A stretch of 64,000 bases of DNA from assembly GCA_965247035.1 (NCBI GenBank), contig CBDFGJ010000003.1:1054001-1118000 (forward strand). Direction: 5' to 3'. Below, in pieces: positions 1 through 7,596 of the stretch; the stretch's first letter is position 1; every line of letters begins with the position of its first letter. The translations under genes were made by a program, and so were the position numbers. The notes below the pieces were generated by a model. That model was not told where the DNA came from. It saw only the letters and a program-made list of their open reading frames with translations, and did no database searches. The stretch comes from Azophilus sp965247035. Its GTDB lineage: Bacteria; Pseudomonadota; Gammaproteobacteria; Pseudomonadales; Azotimanducaceae.

Positions 1-1
1 T

Positions 2-727
2 GCCGCCGCCGAAACTGCAATGGTTGACGATGGTGTCGGCAAGATTTTGCATGTTTTAGATACGCATGGAATCGAAGATGAAACACTAGTGGTGTACACA
101 TCGGACCAAGGATCTTCCTACGGTCACCATGGATTATGGGGCAACACGTCCTGGTCATTTCCATTCGCTGCGTACAGCATTAATATGCAAATACCTATGA
201 TTTTTCGGCAGCCAGGGCACATTCCAAGCGGCTTGGAAATTGCTCCGATGATAAGTCAGATTGATATCCTGCCGACCCTGCTTGAATACATCGGTCTGGA
301 TGACATTAAGATAGATAATAGTCCGGGGAAGAGTTTCACAGCGTTACTTCGCGATGAAAGTGTTGCTTGGGATGACGCTGTGTTTTTCGAATTCGTCACC
401 GTACGCGCAATTCAAACGACAAGATGGAAATACATCAAACGCTTCCCATTCACTGACCCGCGGGAGTTATATGATTTGCAAACGGATGCGGCGGAGTCAA
501 TCAATCTTATCGATTCAGATGCTCACTCGGAAATAATAGCAACCCTGGAGCAACGCCTTACAGAATACTTTGATACCCATGCCGACCCAAAATATGATCT
601 CTGGCATGGGGGAACTGCAAAAGGACGCCTACTAGAGGAACACTATGGACGCGATGATATCTTTAGCGACCGATTTCCTGATTGGCGACCACCATTTGTT
701 GAAAAAGCCAAGCCATTTAAGCCATAA
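2..727 (+). CDS. Sulfatase, C-terminal part (5' end outside window)
   Basis: The reading frame is already open at base 2, so the N-terminal half, including the expected formylglycine-generating Cys/Ser motif, lies outside the window. The visible 240 or so residues match the C-terminal half of type I sulfatases: the strand-turn motif TSDQGSSYGHHGLWGN carries the D-Q metal ligands and the conserved GxHGLWGK-like loop, followed by a P-MI-R/QPG stretch, the DILPTLLEYIG motif, and the ELYDLQTDAAESINL segment typical of arylsulfatases near the end. These enzymes hydrolyse sulfate esters, usually of polysaccharides or steroids, in the periplasm or outside the cell. Substrate and localisation cannot be judged without the N-terminus. 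The TonB receptor and amidohydrolases downstream on the same strand suggest a substrate-use cluster. Base composition is AT-richer than the rest of the window. Confidence 0.85.
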   Translation, partial: AAAETAMVDDGVGKILHVLDTHGIEDETLVVYTSDQGSSYGHHGLWGNTSWSFPFAAYSINMQIPMIFRQPGHIPSGLEIAPMISQIDILPTLLEYIGLDDIKIDNSPGKSFTALLRDESVAWDDAVFFEFVTVRAIQTTRWKYIKRFPFTDPRELYDLQTDAAESINLIDSDAHSEIIATLEQRLTEYFDTHADPKYDLWHGGTAKGRLLEEHYGRDDIFSDRFPDWRPPFVEKAKPFKP

Positions 728-734
728 ACCATCA

Positions 735-796
735 CCCCGTCATTCCCGTCATCCCAGCCGAAGGCGGGGACGACTGAGGTGACGGGAATGACGGGG
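735..796. repeat. Long perfect palindrome between sulfatase and receptor
   Basis: Two 17-base arms, CCCCGTCATTCCCGTCA at 735-751 and its exact reverse complement at 780-796, are separated by 28 bases. The stem starts 8 bases after the sulfatase stop codon. Such CGTCATTCCCG palindromes are widespread dispersed repeats in proteobacteria, and a transcribed hairpin of this strength could also end or stabilise the sulfatase mRNA. There is no T-run, so it is not a classical intrinsic terminator. The rest of the 728-1018 gap shows no gene. Confidence 0.75.
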
Positions 797-1018
797 TTCG
801 GGGAGGATGGCAGGTCGGAAACGAGGAAAAAACTCTCAGCGAACCTATACAAAATCCATCCGAAGCCAACCGCTTAAGTTGTCATGACCCTTTGCTCATA
901 TATGGTTTAGGGAGATTGCCCTAATTTTAGTTACGGCTAATGAAATCCATGTATGCTAGTATCATGGTTGCTGGTGGCAGGCGGCAGTCTGGCCCAAGAT
1001 AAATAAAGGGGGGGATGT

Positions 1019-3529
1019 ATGAAATATCACACATATTGTTTCAATCTGGGCAGGGGAGCTAGCCTTCTCTGTGCTACTTTTTTATTACTGATGACTAGCC
1101 CAACGACGATGGCGCAGAGCCCTGGAGATAACGAAGGGGATGTTATTGAAGAAGTCATCGTTACGGCACGAAAGCTGGGTGCGGAAAAACTACAAGATAT
1201 TCCAGCAGCTATTAGTGCGCTGGATAAAAAAGCCCTTGAAGAAATGAGGGTAGTGGATTTTGAGGATTTCGCACGGCAAATTCCCGGGCTAACATTCCTT
1301 GATACCAGCCCTGGGCAGCGGCGCTATGTTGTTCGTGGGGTCCAGTCGGAAGGTCAACAGCAGGTTGCTGTCTATTACGATGAGGTTCCATTGCCTGGAG
1401 TGCAAAGTTCTTCCTCAAATAGTGGCTCCCAGACAACCGACTTAAAACTCTACGATATGGAGCGAGTGGAGGTGCTTCGCGGGCCACAGGGCACCGTTTT
1501 TGGTGCCAATTCTCAGGGCGGCACGGTTCGCTTTATCACAGTGCAGCCTGTTCTTGGCGAGTTTGAGAGTTATGTCAGCGCAGAACTATCTCGGACTGCG
1601 CCCTCTGGAAGTAATAATGGGAATTTTCAGGCAGTCGTTAATTTGCCAATTAGTGATAACTTTGCAGCACGTACGCTTGTCTACGATGGAGAAGATGCAG
1701 GTTACATTGACAACAATCGTTGTCGCGCCACTAATCCCGCCGAAGATCCCCGGGAAGCAGACACACAACTCTCCTGCCTAAATGAGCAAGATTACAACTA
1801 TGCTGAGACCGCGGGGATGCGCACAAATTTATTGTGGCAGGTCAGTAATAACGCAACGCTTAAGGCGCAGTTCTGGTGGCAGGACCGGCAAACTGGAGGC
1901 GACTCACGCTATCACCCATTTGATGCCTATAATCCGGCTCCAACTGATGCCGCCTATGCCGGTAATGCGGATTCCGTTGCCGGGTTCACTTTTTTTGAGG
2001 AGGGCAAATTCAAAAGTGGCGACTTCGCATTGACACCAAAGCCAGATGAGCAAACACTGTATAGTGTAACCGGTGAATTCAAATTGCCCTTTGCTGATTT
2101 GACGGCAACCGTGTCTCGCTATGAACGTGACTTTGAGTTCAAGTTTGACTCTACCTGGATTATCACGTTCCTACTTCAAGGTCACATCAATAATAAGTCT
2201 CCGGTATGTGCTATGGCGGGGGAGCCTGGCTGTCTCCGGGCAGACTTATTGTATGCATTGACTGATCAGCATCAGACTCTTGAGCAAGACGCTTTTGAGT
2301 TTCGCTTTAATTCAAAGGACCCAGACTCGCCAATCCAGTGGGTGGCTGGTGGATTTCTCCGCAACCGAGTAAGTGATTTCCAAAGCTATGTGCCGGTGAT
2401 TGCCACAAACGGCGCAACCTTTAGTCCCGCTACGCCGCCTACCTTACCCCCCCCCAATGAAATTGGTGCTGGCATACCTGGCTGTCATCCTTGCGTATTT
2501 GCTCGCTCAGACAGCAAGGATATTGAGGAGAGTGCTATTTTTGGAGAAGTGAATTGGGCAATTAATGATGCTTTTGATCTGAACCTAGGCGTGCGTTGGT
2601 TTAATGTTGATCAGAAGGAAACGGGTCGGACGCATTTCCAATTTGCCGCATTCGCACCGAATCCTCCTGATGCAACTACCCCCGACGGTGCAACACCACC
2701 GAGCGTCAACAATCTTAGCGATAGCGAAGTACCGTGGAAAGTTGCTCTTGCGTGGCACGGGTCGGAAAATATGACAGTTTACGGTCTCAGATCTAATGGT
2801 TTTCGATTGGGTGGTACAAACAATCGAGGTATTGGTGCAATTGTTATTCCAGAATCATTTGAAGCCGATGAACTGACTAACTATGAATTTGGCATCAAGA
2901 CATTGTTGGCAAAAAGTCGATTGGCGTTGAATGTGTCAGTATTTTTTATGGAATGGGACAATCTCCAAGTTGGCGGGCAAGATGCTACCGGCGCGTTCAA
3001 TTTCATCGGTAATGCTGGCTCGGCTAAAATTGAAGGCATTGAAATGGACATAAATACTTCAATTGGGGAAAATTTACGGTTCAACGGTCAGGTCACTTAT
3101 CTCAGTAAGAGAGAACTGACCGAGGATCAGGTAACGACAACATTTATGGCGAACGGTGTCAAAGGTGACAAGATTCCTCGAGTCCCCGAGATGACCGCAT
3201 CCTTTGCCGCCTATTACGACTATGTGCTCCCGATTCCAGATTGGACTGGATCCTTTGGCATTTCTGGCAGTTACCATGATAGTTCGTTCACCCAATTGAG
3301 TACCAATTCATCAAGCAATCGATATCAGGATTCATATTCTATCTTTAATGCTCATGCTAGTTTTAGAAACGATAACCTGGGTCTGGATCTAGTGCTGTTT
3401 ATAGACAATATTACTGATGAAGATGGCGATTTGTATCTATCGGCAGCCAATGGGCAGCCCACATCCAAGATAACAAATCGACCACGGACAGCAGGTTTGC
3501 AGGTCACCAAGAGGTTTGGTCGTAACTAA
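1019..3529 (+). CDS. TonB-dependent outer-membrane receptor
   Basis: This 836-residue protein has a signal peptide (hydrophobic stretch ending near Ala-Gln at about residue 32), a TonB-box-like IEEVIVTARK at 43-52, a plug domain from about 60 to 175 with the signature LRGPQGTVFG near 153, and a long beta-barrel region with a NYEFGIKTLL-type segment near 620. This is the receptor group that imports iron complexes, vitamins or glycan-derived compounds across the outer membrane using TonB energy. The ATG at 1019 follows a run of AAAGGGGGGG about 8 bases upstream. The C-terminus is FGRN rather than the usual final Phe. The downstream amidohydrolase ORF overlaps its end and could be co-transcribed. 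The substrate cannot be named; proximity to a sulfatase and amidohydrolases suggests an organic nutrient rather than iron. Confidence 0.92.
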   Translation: MKYHTYCFNLGRGASLLCATFLLLMTSPTTMAQSPGDNEGDVIEEVIVTARKLGAEKLQDIPAAISALDKKALEEMRVVDFEDFARQIPGLTFLDTSPGQRRYVVRGVQSEGQQQVAVYYDEVPLPGVQSSSSNSGSQTTDLKLYDMERVEVLRGPQGTVFGANSQGGTVRFITVQPVLGEFESYVSAELSRTAPSGSNNGNFQAVVNLPISDNFAARTLVYDGEDAGYIDNNRCRATNPAEDPREADTQLSCLNEQDYNYAETAGMRTNLLWQVSNNATLKAQFWWQDRQTGGDSRYHPFDAYNPAPTDAAYAGNADSVAGFTFFEEGKFKSGDFALTPKPDEQTLYSVTGEFKLPFADLTATVSRYERDFEFKFDSTWIITFLLQGHINNKSPVCAMAGEPGCLRADLLYALTDQHQTLEQDAFEFRFNSKDPDSPIQWVAGGFLRNRVSDFQSYVPVIATNGATFSPATPPTLPPPNEIGAGIPGCHPCVFARSDSKDIEESAIFGEVNWAINDAFDLNLGVRWFNVDQKETGRTHFQFAAFAPNPPDATTPDGATPPSVNNLSDSEVPWKVALAWHGSENMTVYGLRSNGFRLGGTNNRGIGAIVIPESFEADELTNYEFGIKTLLAKSRLALNVSVFFMEWDNLQVGGQDATGAFNFIGNAGSAKIEGIEMDINTSIGENLRFNGQVTYLSKRELTEDQVTTTFMANGVKGDKIPRVPEMTASFAAYYDYVLPIPDWTGSFGISGSYHDSSFTQLSTNSSSNRYQDSYSIFNAHASFRNDNLGLDLVLFIDNITDEDGDLYLSAANGQPTSKITNRPRTAGLQVTKRFGRN

Positions 3530-3581
3530 GTCGCAACAGAAACTTCCAAACCTCCGAATGTTGTCCGCAAGGCAGGATCGC

Positions 3582-4964
3582 ATGTGGTGTCGCGCCGTTC
3601 AATTGAAATTGATATTCCCGGCACTACTTGCATGTCTGACGACTATTCATGCAACATCTATTGCAACAGCAGCTGATTATTCCAAAGCACCAGAATATTC
3701 AGTACCCCCTGGCACTAGTATAATTCACGCAGGTACACTACTAGCCTTGCCTGGCGAGTCCCCGACAAGGCGTCAGAGTATCATCCTGCGCGCGGGAAAA
3801 ATTGTAGCAATTCACGACGGATACATTCCTGCCGATAAAGTGGGTGGTGATGAAGAAGTTCGTGTGGTTGATCTGACTAACCACTTCGTTATGCCTGGGT
3901 TTATTGATTTGCATGTGCATCTCACCAGCCAGGCAGGCACTAGTCGTAAATTAAATGCGGTAACCATGACAGATGCTGATGCTGCCCTTGTAGCGCAGAT
4001 GTATGCACGACGAACACTGCTCGGTGGATTTACGACTGTGCGCGATCTGGGCTCTCGTGGTAGTGCAATCTTCGCGCTACGTGATGCGGTCAAGGCGGGT
4101 AGGGTGGCTGGTCCCAAAATCATTGCGGCTGGGCAAGCGATTACGCCGACTGGAGGGCATGGCGACATCCACGGTTTTCGTCAGGAGGTACTAGATGTAC
4201 TGCCGTCCACTGGTGTTTGCGATGGCCCAGACAACTGCCGCGCCGCAGTGCGGCAACAGGTCAAACGTGGTGCAGATGTAATAAAGGTAACGGCAACTGG
4301 CGGTGTGCTTAGCGAGACGGCAACCGGTACCGGTCAGCAGTTTACAGACGAGGAGCTACTTGCCATCGCAGAAACCGCGCACGCACTGGGCCGCAAGGTG
4401 ACCGCCCATGCGCATGAGGCTGCAGGTATAGAAGCGGCATTGCGTGCTGGGTTTGATTCGATCGAACATTCCATGTGGGCTGACGAAGATACAATGAATT
4501 TGTTTAAGAAGACCGGGGCCTGGATGGTGCCGACTGTTTATCCCATCACCGCGGTGGGTGACACACCAGAAAAGATGAAACAAGGCCCATTCAAAGACAT
4601 GCCGGTACCCATAATGGCGAAATTACTACGCTTGCAAAACCAGCCTAAATTGATGACGCGTCTGGCACACAGCATGGGTGTCAAAATTGCCCTAGGCACC
4701 GACTCCGGTGTATCGCCGCATGGTGAAAACGCTAATGAATTCATTGAGTATGTGAATGCTGGCATGACGGAGATGGAATCTTTGGTGGCGGGCACTATCA
4801 ATGCTGCAGAGGCAGCGGGCTATGCTGACAAGATTGGTTCGCTTGAGATAGGTAAGGCTGCCGACATAGTGGCAATGCATGACAATCCTTTAGAGGATAT
4901 CAGTGCGGTATTGAGACTCCACTTTATTATGCGAGACGGCGTTGTGTTCAAGGGTGGTAAGTAA
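3582..4964 (+). CDS. Secreted metal-dependent amidohydrolase
   Basis: An imidazolonepropionase-like amidohydrolase (TIM-barrel hydrolase family) of 460 residues from the ATG at 3582. That start gives a clean signal peptide (FPALLACLTTIHATSIATAA) and has AAGG about 10 bases upstream; the frame is open further back to 3516, overlapping the receptor. Family metal ligands are visible: HVH in FIDLHVHL, the presumed carboxylated Lys in DVIKVTATGG, His in VTAHAHEAAG and in DSIEHSMW, and the Asp in ALGTDSGV. Relatives include secreted Xaa-Pro dipeptidases and organophosphate- or ochratoxin-degrading amidases. Its stop overlaps the start of a second amidohydrolase gene (TAATG), so the two were made as an operon. 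Substrate unknown. Confidence 0.88.
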   Translation: MWCRAVQLKLIFPALLACLTTIHATSIATAADYSKAPEYSVPPGTSIIHAGTLLALPGESPTRRQSIILRAGKIVAIHDGYIPADKVGGDEEVRVVDLTNHFVMPGFIDLHVHLTSQAGTSRKLNAVTMTDADAALVAQMYARRTLLGGFTTVRDLGSRGSAIFALRDAVKAGRVAGPKIIAAGQAITPTGGHGDIHGFRQEVLDVLPSTGVCDGPDNCRAAVRQQVKRGADVIKVTATGGVLSETATGTGQQFTDEELLAIAETAHALGRKVTAHAHEAAGIEAALRAGFDSIEHSMWADEDTMNLFKKTGAWMVPTVYPITAVGDTPEKMKQGPFKDMPVPIMAKLLRLQNQPKLMTRLAHSMGVKIALGTDSGVSPHGENANEFIEYVNAGMTEMESLVAGTINAAEAAGYADKIGSLEIGKAADIVAMHDNPLEDISAVLRLHFIMRDGVVFKGGK

Positions 4965-5398
4965 TGATGTCATGTAGCACAGTGGGAATAATCACCAGAA
5001 GTCATCACAAATTTAGCAGGGTGTTGCTTGCTGTTGTAATGTTCACACATGTTTTGTGCTTTCCGGTAGTGGTCCGGGCACTCATTACTGAAGGGGTCAC
5101 TATCATAGATGGCACTGGGCACCAGCCGGTCTCCGATGCAAGTGTTCTTATTCAAGGGAAGCGGATTAATCGTGTCGTCCGCGGGCACTTTGAGGAAGAG
5201 ATAAAGCAGGGTCATACGCTTGTCGATGGAACGGGCAAATATATGATGCCGGGGCTTATGGATGTGCATGTGCACCTCAGAGGCGGTACCCAAATATCTA
5301 AAGAAGGATTGCGTGAAACGGCACTTGACTTCGCCGCAGGCATTGAGGCCCTACATGGTTACCTCTACAGTGGTGTAACGACTATCATTGACGTTTAA
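4964..5398 (+). pseudogene. Second amidohydrolase, truncated after about 140 residues
   Basis: Starts on the TAATG overlap with the preceding amidohydrolase and has the same architecture: an N-terminal hydrophobic signal (VLLAVVMFTHVLCFPVVV), the beta-sandwich motif GVTIIDGTG, and the first metal-binding motif MPGLMDVHVHLRGG near residue 97. Reading stops at GVTTIIDV, where relatives continue for about 300 more residues with the remaining ligands. From that point the DNA belongs to an unrelated minus-strand locus, so a deletion or rearrangement cut the gene at about 5390-5398. The product would lack most of the active site. Confidence 0.85.
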
Positions 5399-5519
5399 CG
5401 AACTCCGCGAGATTGTTCGGCCAGTTCAGAGTAAGCCAACCATAGAGCCATGCCGCGTACTGGCGCTCCTCGCGGACAATTTTGAAATAGGAACAGCGGG
5501 GTTTCGGGGTCTTCGGCAT
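5385..5519 (-). other. Short minus-strand ORF with good ribosome site, truncated
   Basis: A 44-codon frame begins MPKTPKPRCSYFKIV and is preceded by AAGGAG at 7 bases from the ATG, as for a real gene. It runs into the truncated amidohydrolase gene and stops there after a few codons, so its 3' part has been lost at the same junction. I do not recognise the protein (basic N-terminus, Trp/Tyr-rich middle). It could be the first residues of a mobile-element protein or a chance ORF. The pairing of a strong ribosome site with a cut end is the only support. Confidence 0.3.
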
Positions 5520-5601
5520 GAACAAGCTCCTTCGGGTTACACGCTAGTGGCCCGCCTCTAACACTTGCTTCCCTTGCTTGATAGCGGTGCGAATTCCGGG
5601 T

Positions 5602-5646
5602 CCAGGGCGGCAGCCCTGGTGGGGATTCTAAGGGGCGAAGTCCCTT
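5602..5646. repeat. Tandem small hairpins (REP-like)
   Basis: CCAGGGC-GGCA-GCCCTGG (5602-5619) is a perfect 7-bp hairpin. It is followed by AAGGG...CCCTT (5630-5646). Paired hairpins of this style are typical of dispersed palindromic repeats. They sit at the point where the rnfD fragment loses similarity to its family, so they may mark a recombination site. Confidence 0.55.
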
Positions 5647-5685
5647 ATAGTGCCGAAGGCAATGGGGGTTTGGCGGAATCCTCGC

Positions 5686-5862
5686 CAGTGGATAGGAGAC
5701 TAGGACCAAGGCGTACCCGACCATGGCCGGGTTGAAAATGTTGCGGCCAAGGCCGCCGTAGAGCTGCCGGGCCAAAAGCGCGGCGGCGGCGCTGGCGACG
5801 GCGATGACATGCCAAGGCGCTGTTGCGGCTTGGTGATGGTCTTGGCCGCTCACGGCGCTCAC
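5686..5862 (-). pseudogene. rnfD: rnfD/nqrB-type fragment
   Basis: The minus-strand reading from 5862 contains RQLYGGLGRNIFNPAMVGYA, the unmistakable flavin-attachment region neighbourhood of RnfD, a membrane subunit of the Rnf electron-transport complex, with hydrophobic residues on either side. Only about 60 residues of the roughly 350 are present; both the N-terminus and everything after SYPLARIP are missing, and hairpin repeats follow. The fragment touches the metG stop codon. In many gammaproteobacteria metG lies immediately upstream of rnfABCDGE, so rnfA, rnfB, rnfC and the start of rnfD appear to have been deleted between the two. Confidence 0.8.
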
Positions 5863-7263
5863 TTGACGTTCATGCCGGCTTTTGCACCGACGTCAGGGCT
5901 GAGCAGGAAGATGTCTTCGCCGCCGGGACCGGCCGCTAAGACCATGCCTTCAGACAGGCCGAAGCGCATCTTGCGCGGCGCCAGGTTGGCCACCACCACC
6001 ACCAGCCGCTCGGCCAAGTCTTCCGGTCGATAAGCGGATTTGATGCCGGCCAGCACTTGGCGTTGCCCGTCACCGAGGTCCAACTTCAGCCGCACCAGCT
6101 TGTTGGCGCCGTCCACCGCTTCGGCCGTCATGATGCGGGCCACCCTGAGCTTGATCTTGGCGAAGTCGTCCATTGAGATCAGGTCGTTTGCGGCCTCGCC
6201 GTCACCGCTCGATGGTGCGGCCTGACGCTCTCGGGATGCCTCCACCAACTCATCCACATCCTTTTTCTGCAGACGGGTGAACAGGGGAGCGTACGCATTG
6301 ATTTGCCGCCCTAGGAGGGGCGTCTTTAGATCCTCCCAAGTGAATGGGGCTACGCCTAGAAATTCCGCCGTGGATTTGGACATTGCCGGCAGGATGGGCG
6401 TTAGGTAGATGGCAAGCAGGCGGAAGAGATTCAGGCCTAGGCTGCAAGTCGCCTGCACTTGATCCTTGGCGCCTGCGTCCTTGATGCGCTTCCAGGGTGC
6501 TTGCTCCGTGATGTGTTGGTTGGCTAGGTCCGCCAGTGACATGACTTCACGAACCACCCGGGAAACCTGTCCGGACTCGTAGAATTGCGCGATTCGCTCA
6601 CGCGCCTCGACGAACCTCCGCCACAGTTCCGGCTGCTGCAGATCGGCCGCCAATTCGCCATTAAAATGGCTGGTGATGAAGCCGGCGCAGCGGCTGGCGA
6701 TGTTGACGGCCTTGCCTACCAAGTCCGCATTGACCCTTTGCACAAAGTCGGCCAGGTTGATGTCGTAGTCGTCCACTGTGCCATTGAGCTTGGTGGCGTA
6801 GTAGTAACGCAGGCACTCCGGAGGCAGATGCTTCAGGTAGGTGGATGCCTTGATGAAGGTGCCCCGGGACTTGGACATTTTGACGCCGTTGACAGTGATG
6901 AAGCCATGGGTGTGGATGCGCGTGGGCTTGCGGAAGCCGGACGCCTCCAGCACGGCGGGCCAGAACAGCGTGTGGAAATTGGCGATGTCCTTGCCGATGA
7001 AGTGGTGCAGCTCCGTGTCGGAATCAGCGCCCCAGAAGGCGTTGAAGTCTATATCCTGCCGCCGGTCGGCCAGGTTCTTGAAGCTGGCCATGTAGCCGAT
7101 GGGGGCATCCATCCAGACGTAGAAGTACTTGCAGGCATTGGTTGCCGCGCAGCTTCTGAAAGCGCACCCAAATGTCGGTTTGGATGTGTTCGAGAAGGTG
7201 CCCTAGATGTATGGCGCCGTTGGTGTAGGGCAGGGCGCTGGTGGCCAGGATTCTGCGTGTCAT
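5859..7263 (-). pseudogene. metG: Methionyl-tRNA synthetase with a large internal deletion
   Basis: Read on the minus strand from ATG 7263, the gene starts as normal MetG (ILATSALPYTNGAIHLGHLL, with the HIGH-type signature HLGH) for about 43 residues, then jumps near 7130-7142 directly to KYFYVWMDAPIGYMASFKN in a different frame. Compared with the family (about 680 residues) roughly 200 residues are gone, including the zinc-binding connective domain and much of the Rossmann fold. The rest is well preserved: KMSKS motif (VKMSKSRGTF), anticodon-binding helices, and the C-terminal tRNA-binding OB domain ending in FLLSPDVGAKAGMNVK. Deletion plus frameshift should abolish function. A complete metG must exist elsewhere, or this is an assembly artefact. 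Confidence 0.88.
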
Positions 7264-7444
7264 CAATGCTGGCTTAGCGTGGTTGCCGCGCACTATACCG
7301 CAAGGGCGAGGACAACCCCTATGGTGAACAGCCTCATCCTGTCCTTGGGGTCAGCCATCGTCTGGGTTGGGAGTGTCAGGAATTCGAGACCGCCTGCTGC
7401 GACGCCGGCATCCCCCGCGCATGTCCTCCCACCCCGCCGCCCCG

Positions 7445-7528
7445 ACAGTCACGGCAGCGTCGAGCGCAGCAACCGCTCCTTGGCTGTCTGATCGAAAAGA
7501 GTCCGAAATGTCCTGAGCCCGTACACAA
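7445..7528 (+). repeat. Dispersed repeat C, internally deleted copy
   Basis: Begins CGGCAGCGTCGAGCGCAGCA and ends with TCCGAAATGTCCTGAGCCC. The same left and right parts occur at 61263-61500, where about 160 extra bases lie between them; the right part also occurs at 32890-33042. This copy therefore looks like a shortened relic of one mobile element. The surrounding gap 7264-7596 has no recognisable gene. Confidence 0.6.
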
Positions 7529-7596
7529 CTTGACTAAATCCAACTGGATTTTTTATTCTTCCCATCCTTACGGATATTCGTGTCGTCTGAGGAAAC

